Source: Pegoplata infirma
Taxonomy: Eukaryota; Arthropoda; Insecta; Diptera; Anthomyiidae
Length of the DNA stretch: 64,000 nucleotides
Assembly (NCBI GenBank): GCA_963921195.1
Contig: OY992538.1
Coordinates: 14,842,330-14,906,329, forward strand
Reading direction: 5' to 3'
This document shows positions 1-9,849 of this stretch, piece by piece (the first letter of the stretch is position 1; each line of letters starts with the position of its first letter). The notes under the pieces were generated by a model. It was not told where the DNA came from, did not search any database, and saw nothing but the letters and a program-made list of their open reading frames with translations. A program made the position numbers and the translations under genes.

Positions 1-298
1 TGAATAAAGTTAGGTGCACCAATACTAAAGAGGACCTAACTCCAATACATACAAAGAGTTAGGTCTTCTGACAGCAAAACAAAATGAGTCGGAAGTCTTG
101 TTAGTCTTTGCAAAAAATAATTAATAACAAATGTCTTTAAATTTCAAATTTCTGACAAAGGAGGTGAATTCACACATTTCCTGTACGTGTGAGCAAATTG
201 AGGTGAATAAAAAAGGGGGAAAATTCACCATTAAGAGTTTCGCTACTGTATGTACTGTGCTAAAGTATTCGGTTTTAAGAAAATATATGATGCATCAT
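1..298. other. A+T-rich sequence, no feature recognised
   Basis: No coding frame or element end was seen. The word AGTTAGGT recurs near 8 and 54, with its complement ACCTAACT near 34, giving a weak local hairpin only. Confidence 0.5.
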
Positions 299-1381
299 AT
301 ATGATGCATTCCACACCAAATGTCCCACTACATAAAAACATGTGTGCTGTGAATTTCTGAATAGGTTGTATGGATAGCCTAGGGTTATATAGTCGCAACA
401 AAAAGTAGACTTTACACAATTTCTAAAAAGTCGACTTTCCGACTTTTTTCCAATTCAAAAAAGTCTATTTTTTTGACTTTTTGACTTTTTCAAATTTTAA
501 AAAGTCGACTTTTCGACCTTGTGACCTTTTCAAAAAGTCGATTTTTTCGATTTTTTCGACTTTTTTTCGACATTTTGACTTTTTTTTGTAAATAAAAGTT
601 TGTTTTTGACTTGTTGTAAGCATTTAGCTGCTATTTTTTGATTGTATTTTATTTAACAATGTAATGAAGGTTAAAAAAAGTCGAAGAAATCGTAACAGTG
701 GAAAGGATGAAAAAATCAAAAGCATAAGTCGACTTTCGATGTATAGAACCCTATCACTGTGGTTTTTACAATAATCAAAACTATTGGTAAACAGTGCACT
801 TAATTTCTAACTCATGAATTTGGCATTTTTGCTTCACATGTAAAATACATGGTAACAACGAAATGCCAATAGCTTCAGTTTTTGTTAAACTCCGCTGTCA
901 TTTGATGTTTTTAAGAAGAAATTATTTTCATCTGGCAAAAGTAAAAAAAAAAACAAATCAAGTCAATAAAGTCAAACAAACAAATCAAGTCAAAAAAGTC
1001 GAAAAAAGTAGAAAACATTCGAAAAAGTCGAAAAAAAGTCGAAAGCAAAAGTCTACTTTTCGACTTTTTTATACAAAAAGTCGATTAATCGACTTTTCGA
1101 CCGTAGAACTCTAGGATAGCGATATATGGAACTAAGAAAATTGCGTTTTTCAAATATTGGAAAAATGGTAAAATTTTTGTCGAGTTGCCTTGATTAAATA
1201 TTTATCAAATTAAAACGAAATGCAACATAATCTCAAAAATTTACATTTTTGTATAGTTTTGTATGGGCTATCGATTAAAATTTTTTTTTGGAAAATTTTC
1301 AGAACCCGTCCTGAAATTTAGCATTTTTAAAAAAAGCCAATTTATTAAAAATCCGGCCACTTTTTTTTAAGTTTAGATGTG
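299..1381. mobile_element. Foldback element FB1, copy 1 (interrupted, right part lost)
   Basis: The left end ATATGATGCATTCCACACC matches the ends of FB1 copies at 22515-23041 (ATATGAGGCATTCCACACC...) and 6225-6445. The interior resumes after the nested insertion 380-1113 with 'ctaagaaaattgcg' and 'tgtatgggctatcgattaaaa', both found again in the other copies. The right half is replaced by the element starting at 1382. FB1 has no coding capacity. Superfamily unknown. Confidence 0.7.
380..1113. mobile_element. hAT-like MITE with AAAGTCGAC repeats
   Basis: The ends are TAGGGTTATATAGTCG on the left and, as reverse complement, TAGAGTTCTACGGTCG on the right. The flanking octamers are GGATAGCC (372-379) and GGATAGCG (1114-1121), 7 of 8 identical. 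The FB1 copy at 6340-6390 shows the uninterrupted site, so the insertion limits are independently confirmed. The element is filled with AAAAAGTCGACTTTTCGAC words, in one orientation at 405-590 and in the other at 970-1100. Non-autonomous; the hAT assignment rests on TSD length and TIR style. Confidence 0.85.
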
Positions 1382-1929
1382 CCCAGCAAAAATATGGTAA
1401 TGAGTTGTGAAAAGTAATCATTACCAAGTACATTATTTATAATGAGTACCCATTACCATTAAGATTAGTTTAAGCCCAAAAGTAACTACTTTTGAATAAT
1501 ATGTTGTTAAAATACTTTAAAGTAATACATATAAAAATAAATAGTTTTCAGTTAAATGTTAAAAAAGTACTCATAAGTAATAATATTCCTTGCCCTTGCA
1601 TGTTTTCACATTTACAATTCAATTACTCAAAAATTACTTAAAAACTTAATAAAAATTTGGCAGTTTTTAATTTTTATTAAAAACAAGTTAAATTTTAAAT
1701 GCCTAATTACTCCCATTTGGTAACTAATTATTTTACTTCTTATTGGTAATGGGTTTTTACTCCTTATTGGTAATCCAAGGCAGTGAATGCATATTTATCT
1801 CCATACTCTTCACTACTTATTTTTGTCTCACGCCCTTGTTAAAATAATTATTTCATTCAATAAGTAACTACTTATAACATTTGTTTCGGATTACAAAACC
1901 CATTACTAGTAATGCCAAATTTTGCTGGG
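1382..1929. mobile_element. CCCAGC-ended element, copy I (TAATGG-rich)
   Basis: Starts CCCAGCAAAAAT and ends AATTTTGCTGGG, the same short TIR as the elements at 16333-16570, 20003-21951 and 34790-35138. The flanking hexamer GATGTG occurs on both sides (1376-1381 and 1930-1935). Relatives show 2-bp duplications, so part of this match may be chance. The interior is rich in 'ggtaatgag/cattacc' words. No coding frame. Confidence 0.65.
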
Positions 1930-1942
1930 GATGTGTCTATCC

Positions 1943-4053
1943 CATGCGCGGGTACAAGGGGGGGGGAAAAAGGGGAAATTTCCCCCCCCAGACCAAATTT
2001 CGAAAAGAAAAAAAAAAAGGAAAAAAAGAAAAAAAGAAGAAAAAAAAGAAAAAAGAGAGAAAAGGAAAGAAAAAGAAGAAAAAAAAGAAAGTAGCAAATT
2101 TTCTAAAAAAATTTTGAAGTCCAAAAATTTTTCATAGAAAAAAAATATGAAAATTATAAAATGGAAAATTTTTTAAGGAAAAAGTGAATCAATCTGAAAA
2201 TTTTCTGTGAAAAATATCTGTCAATCTTATTATGAATTTTTGCATAAACAAATTACTTAGAATATGCTTTTTTGTTTAGAAAAATGTTACAGGATCTTAA
2301 TTTGGTTTATATAAAAAGTGGTTGTCTTCTACATAGCAATAAAAAAAATATCATAAAATCTTAAAAATGTTGATAGTCGACGATTTGTAAAACTATTTAA
2401 AATTTTTTTTCTAAAGAATAAACTCTTTCTAAATAAAAAATTTTCAGAATCTGAGACCTTTTTTAAGTGAAAAAGGTCTTAAAACTTATTTATAGGAAAA
2501 AGATCGCAGAAGAATTTTTCTATGGGAAAAAAGTCTCAGAATTTCTGAATTTGAGATTTTGTTTAAGTGAAAAAGGTCTCAAAACTTATTTATAGGAAAA
2601 AGGTCGCAGAAGAATTTTTCTATGGGAAAAGTCTCAGAATTTCTGAATTTGAGATTTTTTTAAGGAAAAATGTCTCAGAATCTAAGTCTTTTTTAAGAAG
2701 AAATAGGTCTCAAAGTCTGAGACTTTTTATTGTTGAAAAATAGTCTCAGAAGTTGAAACTAATTGAATTGGTAGAAGGTCGCAGAATCTGAGACTTTTTC
2801 AACGGGAACAAGGTCTTAGAATCTAAGACTTTTTTTATAGGAACAAGGTCTCATAATCTTAGAAAAATGTCTCAGAATCTTAGACTTTTTCTATAGGAAA
2901 CAGGTCTCAGAATCTATGACCTTTCTATAGGAAAAAGGTCTTAAAGTCTGAGACGTTTTGTATAGGAAGAACAATTCCGAATCTTTTTCTATAGGAAAGT
3001 GTCTTAGATTTCAGAATCAGAAAAAGGTCTCAGAATCTGTCACTTCTTCTTTAGAGAAAAAGTGCCAGAATTTAAAACTTTCTATATAAGAAAAAGCTCT
3101 CAGAATCTGAGACTTTTTCTTTGGGAAAAATGTGTGAGAATCTGAGCCTTATTCTTTAGGAAACAGATCTCAGAATTTAAAACTTTTTCTTTAGGAAAAA
3201 GGTCTTAGAATCTGAGACTTTTTCTATTGGAAAGAAGTCAAAGAATCTAAGACTTTTTCTATAGAAAAAAGGTCTCAGAATCTAAAATTTTTTTCAGTGC
3301 GAAACAAATCTAATAATTAGAGAACTCTCTATAGGAAAAATGTCTCAGTAATGCTTTATAATATGAGACTTTTTCTATAGTAAAATGTCTCAGAATCTGA
3401 GACTTTTTCTGTGGAAAAAAATTCTTAGAATCTAAAAATTTTTCTATACGAAAAAAGTTTTAGATTCTGAGACATTTTTCGTTAAGAGACATGTTCCCTA
3501 AAAAAACAATTTCACGAAAAATTTCTGAAAATCTGATATTTTCTATGTAGGAAGAATTTCTTCTATTAAATTCTCAGATTTAGACTCTTCTTATGTATAC
3601 GAAAAATATACAATTTTCTTTTAAATTTCTTTTAAAAATCCGAAAATTTTTCTATACGAAAATAGTCTCAGATTCTGAGACATTTAGTCTTATATTCTGA
3701 GATATTTTCCCCATAAAAAAAAAACTTTTTCACGAAAAATGTCTCAACATCTGATGTTTTCTATGTAGCGAAAATTTCTTCTATTAAAAAATTCTCTTCT
3801 TATGTATACGAAAAATATACAATTTTCTTTTAAAAAGATTAAAAAAATGGATCTAAACGAAATATGATCATGAAAAACAAACCTTATTCGGCAAAAACTA
3901 ATAAATTTGATGATTTTATAGCTTTCTCATCACTTTTTTTTGTAAAAAAAAACGTATCCCTGTTTTTGCTCGTCAACAAAGGAGAATTTATGATTTTTTT
4001 TCGAAGTAAAAAAAATGTTCCCCCCCCAGACCCAAAAGCTGTACCCGCCACTG
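1943..4053. mobile_element. hAT-like element filled with GTCTCAGAATCTGAGAC repeats
   Basis: The left end CATGCGCGGGTACAAG and right end (reverse complement CAGTGGCGGGTACAGC) form imperfect TIRs with a perfect 8-bp duplication, GTCTATCC, at 1935-1942 and 4054-4061. Behind each TIR is a run of G or C. From about 2440 to 3800 lies a degenerate tandem array of a roughly 35-bp unit built round GTCTCAGAATCTGAGAC and TTTTTCTATAGGAAAAA, both self-complementary. No transposase frame; the short Lys-rich frames at 1881-2137 are only the A/G-rich tract. A related copy begins at 22326. Confidence 0.85.
2440..3800. repeat. Degenerate tandem array, about 35-bp unit GTCTCAGAATCTGAGACTTT
   Basis: About 35 imperfect units of AAAGGTCTCAGAATCTGAGA followed by CTTTTTCTATAGG. 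Each unit is nearly its own reverse complement, so arrays in either orientation look alike. The same unit occurs at 13655-13985, 23046-24113 and, once, near 48466. Confidence 0.85.
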
Positions 4054-4327
4054 GTCTATCCACACAAACAGACATGTGTTTTTCGTTTTTTTTTTTCGAA
4101 AAAACTGCACTTGAATTTTAAATTTCATAACAATTTTGTAATTTGCTTGTATTTTTTTATTTCAACATTGCGGATGAGTATTAAATATTTACATCTATGT
4201 TACTCATACGCTATGTTGAAACAAGAAAATACAAGCAAATCACAAAATTGTTATGAACTTTAAAATTCAAATACGATTTCTCGAAAAAAAATGTGAAACA
4301 CATGTCTGCATTTTTTTGTGTGGATAG

Positions 4328-4914
4328 TAGAGATGGGCACATGAGGAGATTAGAGCGTGATTCACTCGTGATCACGCGTGAGTGTGACTGAATTCAATTT
4401 TACTCACGTGATTGTGAGTGAGTGTGACTGGAGAAAAAAATTGCGTGAGTGAGTGTGCGGGAATAAGATTTTTGCGTGAGTGAGTGTGCGTGAGTCGATT
4501 TTTTTGTGTGAGTTTGCGTAATTATTTTCTTTTCATATTTCCTTTCGAACCAAAAAAAGCATCAAAAAAATTGTGAAATTTGGCTTAACTTAAGATTTCG
4601 TCCCGAAAAAAGCAAAGAAAAATGTAAAATTATGCTGAACTTAAAATTTTGCTGAAAATTTTGAAAGATTTTTGAAACTTTAGTTTTATATTTTTTTTTT
4701 TTATAAATAAGAGTTTCGTGAGTGCGAGTCAACGTGAGTGTGAGTGAAGTTTGCATGAGTGCACGTGAGTGTGAGTTGTATTAAATTAACTCACGTGATT
4801 GTGAGTGAGTGTGAGTAGAAAAAATATGCTCGTGAGTGAGTGTGCGAGATTCAAAAATTCCTGTCGTGAGCGTGAGTGAGTGTGAGTCAAAAATCATTCA
4901 CGCGCCCATCTCTA
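4328..4914. mobile_element. hAT-like GTGAG-family MITE, copy 1
   Basis: 587 bp. TIR TAGAGATGGGC / GCCCATCTCTA with a perfect 8-bp duplication GTGGATAG (4320-4327, 4915-4922). Both ends are packed with GTGAGTGTGAGT and TCACGTGA words in inverted orientation, with a short A+T-rich centre at 4530-4720. Three further copies are at 13061, 36602 and 37074. No coding frame. Confidence 0.92.
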
Positions 4915-4936
4915 GTGGATAGACAAACATATAAAT

Positions 4937-5745
4937 TTTTAAGGTTGGTGTCTAATTTAAAAAAAGTTGAGGACGCCACCTCTGTTTGACTATATAAGCT
5001 AACAATTAACGAGAAAGAAAACAAGAATTACTATTTTCAATTTCTTAAAACCAAAATTTTTTATAACTTGGGTTTGTAACTTGGATAATAATTCGCCTCG
5101 TGTTGATTAAAACCGTTTTTCACCAGCTGGTGAATAAAAAGTAACATAATTATTCTTCAACAAAAAAAAAAAAATTTTTCTGAAATTTTTTTTTTTTTAT
5201 TAAATTTTTTTTTTCCATCAATGTTTTTTTCAGCATTTTTTTTTTTTTCATCAAATTTTTTTTCATAAAGTTTTTTTATCAAACTTTTTTTTCATCATTG
5301 TTTTTTTTTATCAAATATTTTTTTTTATCAATTTTTTTTCATCAAATTTTTTTTTCATAAATTTTTTTTTTTCATCAAAATTTTTGTTCATCAATTTTTT
5401 TTTTTTTTATATATTTTTTTTGTTTTTCCATACATTTTTTTTCATTAATTTTTTTTTCATTATTTTTTTTTTTTCATAATTTTTTTTTTCATAAATTTGT
5501 TTATATCATATTTTTTTCATCAAATTTTTTATTATCAATTTTTTCTCACCAAAAATTTTTTTTTCATCAATTTTTTTTTTACATCAAAAAATTTTTCTTT
5601 TCATCAAAAACTTTTTTTCATCAATTTTTTTTTTCAGAAAAAATTTTGGATTCATAAAATTTTTTTTAACATAATTTTGTTTTTCGTGAAAAAAAAAACT
5701 TTTTTTACCAAGTCTAAGCTTTTTGCATAAAAATTTTCTATTTAT
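4937..5745. repeat. Low-complexity T-rich tract, (ATCAAATTTTTTTTTC)n, with repeat leader
   Basis: From 5160 to 5720 the sequence is T runs of 6-13 separated by CATCAA/CATAA, a decayed simple repeat. The leader at 4960-5060 ('cgccacctctgtttgactatataagctaa') recurs at 9068-9160, where it is again followed by a T-rich CATAA tract, so the two are copies of one interspersed repeat of unknown class. Confidence 0.75.
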
Positions 5746-6224
5746 TTATCAAATGTACATAAAATAAGTGAGAGTGTTTTATTGGTGCCGAATCTTTTAT
5801 ACTCTCCAAAATGTATTTGTTGGACTTTTTTTTGCACTCAATGTACAGCTCTTTTGGTTTTTTAATTGGGTCCTCGACTGATATTTCAATTCGTTTTGCA
5901 TGGAATAGCAAATTAATATAACATTTACGGTTTTCACAGTAACGATTAAATGTACCTTTTTTAGTTTGGTATTTGGCAAATGTGCCAAACGTCAAAAAAA
6001 ATGCCAATTTGAATGTGGCATATTTTTCTTAAAATGCCCAACTCAAACCTTGTCTAAAAACAAAATGCCAGTGTGCAAATAAAAAACAAACAAAAAAATT
6101 ACAACAGCTGTGATTGTTTATGTTGAAATTTCGAACGCGGCAACAAAAACATTTATACAAAAAGAAACCAAAAAGTATATACAAATAAGAGTATTCGTCA
6201 GCTAAATTTCGGAGGCACTCCTCT
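5746..6224. other. Fragment of mini-me-like 3' end plus unassigned sequence
   Basis: 5757-5815 ('aagtgagagtgtt...tgccgaatctttta') is the reverse complement of the 3' end of the element at 25453-26105 ('...ttcggcacagccgattttaacactctcacttgtttt'), so this is a short inverted mini-me-like remnant. The rest is not recognised. An 89-residue minus-strand frame (6007-5738) runs through the repeat end and is judged fortuitous. Confidence 0.5.
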
Positions 6225-6445
6225 CTGGAATTTTGGTCCTTAAATCGGCTTATCAAGGCAACTCGACACAAATTTTATAATTTTTCCAATATTTAACCAC
6301 GCCTCCTAAGCCCAGTTTTAAAAAAATTGAAAGACCAAAAGCGAATTTTCTTAGCTCCATATAGGGCTATCCAAACAATATATTCAAAAAATCACGGGAC
6401 ACATGTTTTTCTGTAGCGGGACATTTGGTTTAGAATGCCTCATAT
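6225..6445. mobile_element. Foldback element FB1, copy 2 (truncated, inverted)
   Basis: Ends ...GGTTTAGAATGCCTCATAT at 6445. Read on the minus strand it matches copy 1, including 'accaaatgtcccgctacagaaaaacatgtg' and the unbroken 'ttggatagccctatatggagctaagaaaat' that is the empty site for the insertion 380-1113. The left end is missing. Confidence 0.75.
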
Positions 6446-6911
6446 GTTTCAACTCACTGTGGGGCGCCACGGTTAATTTAATCCAATTGCCCTCAAATTT
6501 GTACCACATAAATTTTAGGCATAAAAGAATAAAAATTTGCTCTCACATTCAATAGCGGAAGAAACACTTTTTTGCCATACACAAAAAATGCCACTCTAAT
6601 GTACAGATATTAGTGTCACCCTTATAAAACTTCATTTTTATTTTGTATGTCTCTTAATTATGCATCTTAATTACCATGCATTTGTTGGTTTAGATTAAGC
6701 CAGTTTTTCATTATGGTCACATTAGTGGAATGGAAATAAGATACTTTGTGTGCACGCACGCACATCTCAAGCCTCCATTGCAAGCATACAACCAGAGATG
6801 CTGTTTAAATATGGATGCTTATTGGTTGTTAAAACTCTGGCGCCAAAGGTGTTTCTCACTTTTAAAGTAGTTTAAGAAACTGTCCAACTTGTATTCAGTA
6901 GATACATATTG
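6446..6911. other. Piece of dispersed repeat R, then unassigned sequence
   Basis: 6458-6560 ('gcgccacggttaatttaatcc...') matches repeat R at 29690-29770, 30010-30090, 54755-54815 and 56490-56550. From 6600 to 6911 no repeat or gene was recognised; 'tgtgtgcacgcacgcacatc' at 6749 is a short purine-pyrimidine run. Confidence 0.45.
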
Positions 6912-7072
6912 TAGTTTTATACCCTACACTAACTTTGTGGTACAGGGTATAATGAGTTTTGTGATGACGTTTGTAACTACCCGAAATATTGGTGACAAAC
7001 TCTTCTTCAAGTATACCAATTAAATCAGAATCATTTTTTTTGACCATTTAGCGATGTTCGAGCGAATGTCCA

Positions 7073-7425
7073 CACACAAAAAATTATTGGCTAACAATTT
7101 TCAATTAAATCTATTGATCAACAAAATTCAAATAAGTCAATCAATGTTTTGATTAAAATTTTTGTTAATTTCTTTAACTGTCGAATTACAAATTTTCAAC
7201 ATACCAGATATTTTTTTTTGCTTTAATTTATTTGAATAGATTAATTCAAAAATATACAAAATAATCGGGTTTTACTTTTTTTATTGTTGGCAACATATTA
7301 GAAAGAAAAAAATATGAATTTTTTGATAATTTTCTCATAAGCTTACAATTCATTTGTTAAATCAATCATTATTTTGATTGACTATGAATAAAAATTGATC
7401 AATCGATTGAAAAAATTTTCTGTTC
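7073..7425. mobile_element. MITE with CACACAAAAAATTAT ends
   Basis: The left end CACACAAAAAATTATTGG and right end (reverse complement CTGAACAGAAAATTTTTTC) are an imperfect TIR. The arms carry mirrored 'caattaaatctattgatcaa' and 'ttgatcaatcgattg' words. It sits in the mini-me-like element just after its decayed GTCC tract. Related in style to the CACTCAAAA- and CACAGAAAA-ended elements elsewhere in the window. No clean duplication could be fixed. Confidence 0.5.
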
Positions 7426-7469
7426 AGACAAACGTTGTAATCACAATACAGGTTGCAATTATAAATATA

Positions 7470-8367
7470 CACGGGTGGTCCGAGACAGTTTTAACCTAGA
7501 AATAACCGAATACCATAAATTTTTTCCGCAATTTTCCACTGCGATTTTTGCAGAAAGTGCTCGATCGAAGATTGTGGTTTTTGTTTGCTAAATTATTTTT
7601 AGACATCCCAAATACATATTAAAAAAAAAATTATGGTATTCGTACTTTTAGATTAAGGGCCTAATTTTGTAAAACGCAACGCGGCTATTTACCTCGCGTT
7701 GGACAATTTTCTATTTTGTAAAACGCGGACGCTGAACAGCTGTTTTTTTTCGGGTTGACTTACGTGTTTTTAGAACAAATTGTATGGAAAATGGAATTTT
7801 GTAAAACGCAAGAGAGTTTTTTTCATCACTTGAAATGTCAAAATCATCACTTGAAATTTTGGGGCGTTGATGTAACAAAAATGCTTTTAAATAGCAAAAT
7901 ATAAGTTAATAATGTTGGAATATGTAAACATACAATAAAAAAGTAATAAATATGTAAAAAAATCTTTTCCGGCAGAAGAAAAACATCGAAAATAGCTTGA
8001 CGGCCCATGGCTGTTTTCAACTAATTTATGTTTAAAATACAACATTTCTTTTGTTTACTTTTTTTTGTTCTCTTGTTTCTCAAATATTCTCTTTGTAGGT
8101 GTTGCCTTATCATATATGTGTTTCCTCACGAAAATGGGTGTGTATCCCCTACAAAATGGGTAGGCAATTTTCTCAATTTTATAATATCTGGCAACACCGA
8201 TTCTAATGTAATTGACATTTCAAGTGATAACGTAAAGATTGAACGCAAAAACGTAGTGATTTACAAAATTGCATTTTTTCAGCCTCGCGTTCACGTTAGC
8301 GTTGGTGATGTGTTCAACGCGAGTGATTTACAAAATTAGGCCCTAAGACTGTGTCGGACCACCCGTG
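7470..8367. mobile_element. Tc1/mariner-like MITE (TA duplication) carrying a nested element
   Basis: TIR CACGGGTGGTCCGAGACAG on the left and, reverse-complemented, CACGGGTGGTCCGACACAG on the right, flanked by TA at 7468-7469 and 8368-8369. Without the nested 7657-8343 insertion the element is about 210 bp and folds on itself through 'accgaataccataa' and 'ttatggtattcgt'. TA duplication is typical of Tc1/mariner; no transposase is present. Confidence 0.75.
7657..8343. mobile_element. PIF/Harbinger-like MITE (TAA duplication)
   Basis: 687 bp. TIR GGGCCTAATTTTGTAAAACG (right end reverse complement GGGCCTAATTTTGTAAATCA) flanked by TAA at 7654-7656 and 8344-8346. Three-bp TWA duplications and GGGCC-type ends are characteristic of PIF/Harbinger elements. 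It is inserted in one arm of the mariner-like MITE. The 103-residue frame inside (8028-8339) runs into the TIR and has no recognisable domain. Confidence 0.8.
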
Positions 8368-8885
8368 TATATTTGGCTTAAATATGAATTTAAAGCTTCT
8401 TTTGAAATTATAATAAAATCGGTCCACGTTTAGACCAAGCTACATTAATGACTATAATAACTGTATTTTATAAAAATTTGGCAAGAAAACGTATATTTTA
8501 TTCAAAAATCATCATTCCATATTTTAAAGGAATCGAATTAGTTGAACTTGTAGCAAACCATCCTCCCGATTTTTTCACAAAATTTTCAAAATATATAATA
8601 AAAAGAAATATTCTGATTGAAATTTTGTTCGTATGTGTTTAACGTGTACTTTGGTAACATAACCAAATCTGTTTATAATTGGACTATTTTTGGACCCAGT
8701 ATCCATATAAAAATTTCGACCGATATTCAGTTAAATCGGTCTATTTCGCTCAAATTTGGATTAAAAATCTAACAAAAGATAGATCTAATCGGTCTGCGTT
8801 TGGGCTTGACCCATTTTCCGGAAAACACTGGTGTAGGGTATTTCATGATCAGTCTTGACCGACCATAATTTCTATACTTGTTTTA

Positions 8886-9310
8886 TTTTATAGTTGCTGT
8901 TAAAATTACCAGCATTAAGCATGCACGTGCAATAATGTGGCCATGCAATAACAGCAGCAGCATCAGTAATATCCAGAGATTGAAATGATTGCAATCTTTC
9001 TTTTGTTTAAATTAGATTTCAGAAAACTATTAAACTAAATTAACCAGACAAGGAAAGAATCTGACGCAGGTCGCCACCTCAGTTTGAATATATAAGCTAA
9101 TGTCTAAAAAAAAAAGGAAAATAGGAATTACGGATTTAACTTTCTTAAAACTAAAAAGGTTTGCAACTTAAATTAATCAAAAACAATTTTTTCATATTTT
9201 TTTTTTTTTTCAAAACTTTGTTTTATCTTGAACAAAATTTTTATCATAAAAAAAAATTATCAATTTTTTTTATCAAATTTTTATAAATTTTTTTTTTCAT
9301 AATTTTTACA
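8886..9310. other. Unassigned sequence and copy 2 of the T-rich repeat
   Basis: 8886-9050 is not recognised ('gcatgcacgtgcaataatgtggccatgc' is locally palindromic). 9060-9310 is the second copy of the repeat at 4960-5720: 'gtcgccacctcagtttgaatatataagctaa' followed by a T-rich CATAA tract. Confidence 0.5.
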
Positions 9311-9609
9311 AGTCTTAAGTTCTTCAAGAGAAACGTTATTCCCCTAGTCCGATTTAATCCATTTACGAGCTTTAGAAGCCTTTGAACACAAGACATATTT
9401 GTGCCAAATTTTGGGAGTCGAGCTCTTTTAATAAGGGCTTCAGTGTGCTTTCCACACACGAACCGACTGACAAACATTTCTAGATATGTAGATTCGATTT
9501 TGCTTGTTTACCAAATCTACAGGTCTGTTGGTTTGGACTCCATCTTTACAGACAGGTGTACCATCATGGATCAAAATATAATAAACTAATGGGATCCTCT
9601 ACCTATATT
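9311..9609. other. Unassigned sequence next to retrotransposon family A
   Basis: Base composition is less A+T-rich than the flanks and a 77-residue minus-strand frame (9477-9244) is open, but no domain or repeat was recognised. It could be a diverged part of the adjacent retrotransposon. Confidence 0.3.
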
Positions 9610-9849
9610 TCAAATCGTTTCGAAAAACTTTTCTAAAAAATAAACCCATATCTTCAGAAAAACATCATCATGATGTACAAAATTCGAACGCTGGTCAACA
9701 ACAGACGTAGTTTTATCTAGGTCTAAAATACCAAAAACTTTAGTCTGAAAGACTGGTGCTATTTTGCCCATAGCATGAAAGTATTTGGTTTCGTCATTCA
9801 AATACCAACCAGATTTAGAAACTACTGAGGTAGGTAGAACCAACATAGG
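9610..9849 (-). pseudogene. RNase H fragment of non-LTR retrotransposon family A
   Basis: The minus-strand translation contains SGWYLNDETKYFHAMGK and then VFQTKVFGILDLD, matching the RNase H N-terminal half of the copies at 45788-46150 (SGSGWYLDDPTNCY...VFQTEVFAIL) and 50185-50442. RNase H removes RNA from the RNA:DNA hybrid during target-primed reverse transcription. The acidic residue of FQTEVFAIL is changed to K here (FQTKVFGIL), so the domain is dead. The upstream part is cut off by the element 9850-11610, whose TAGG duplication lies in it. Confidence 0.7.

Larger units (their letters stand above)
1930..4936. mobile_element. Foldback MITE 'GTCTATCCACACAAA', split by two hAT-like insertions
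   Basis: The core at 4054-4327 is a hairpin. CTATCCACACAAACAGACAT on the left mirrors the sequence around 4296-4327 and 4915-4930, and the inner arms (tttcataacaattttgtaatttgc) mirror 4225-4262. The left end is cut off by the element 1943-4053 and the right end by 4328-4914. Outer limits near 1930 and 4936 are approximate. No coding potential. Confidence 0.6.
6912..8885 (+). mobile_element. Mini-me-like dipteran element, copy 1, with nested insertions
   Basis: The 5' end 'tataccctacactaactttgtggtacagggtataatgag' and 3' end 'ctggtgtagggtatttcatgatcagtcttgaccgacc' match the copies at 34565-38170 and 55598-56455. Mini-me/DINE-like elements of flies are known non-autonomous elements with a (GTCY)n tract near the 5' end; here that tract is decayed ('gcgatgttcgagcgaatgtcc'). 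The interior is split by insertions at 7073-7425 and 7470-8367. No genuine protein is encoded. Confidence 0.75.

Noticed and set aside
1881..2137. Overlapping Lys-rich (plus) and Phe/Ser-rich (minus) frames
   Set aside because: They are translations of an A/G homopurine tract next to the hAT-like TIR; no domain and mutually exclusive frames.
2440..3800. Regular repeats that look superficially like a CRISPR array
   Set aside because: Units are degenerate and directly adjacent with no unique spacers, and the context is an animal transposon.
5738..6007. 89-residue minus-strand frame
   Set aside because: Its C-terminal part is the reverse complement of a mini-me-like 3' end; no recognisable domain.
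8028..8339. 103-residue plus-strand frame with a hydrophobic start
   Set aside because: Ends inside the TIR of the PIF-like MITE and has no known domain.
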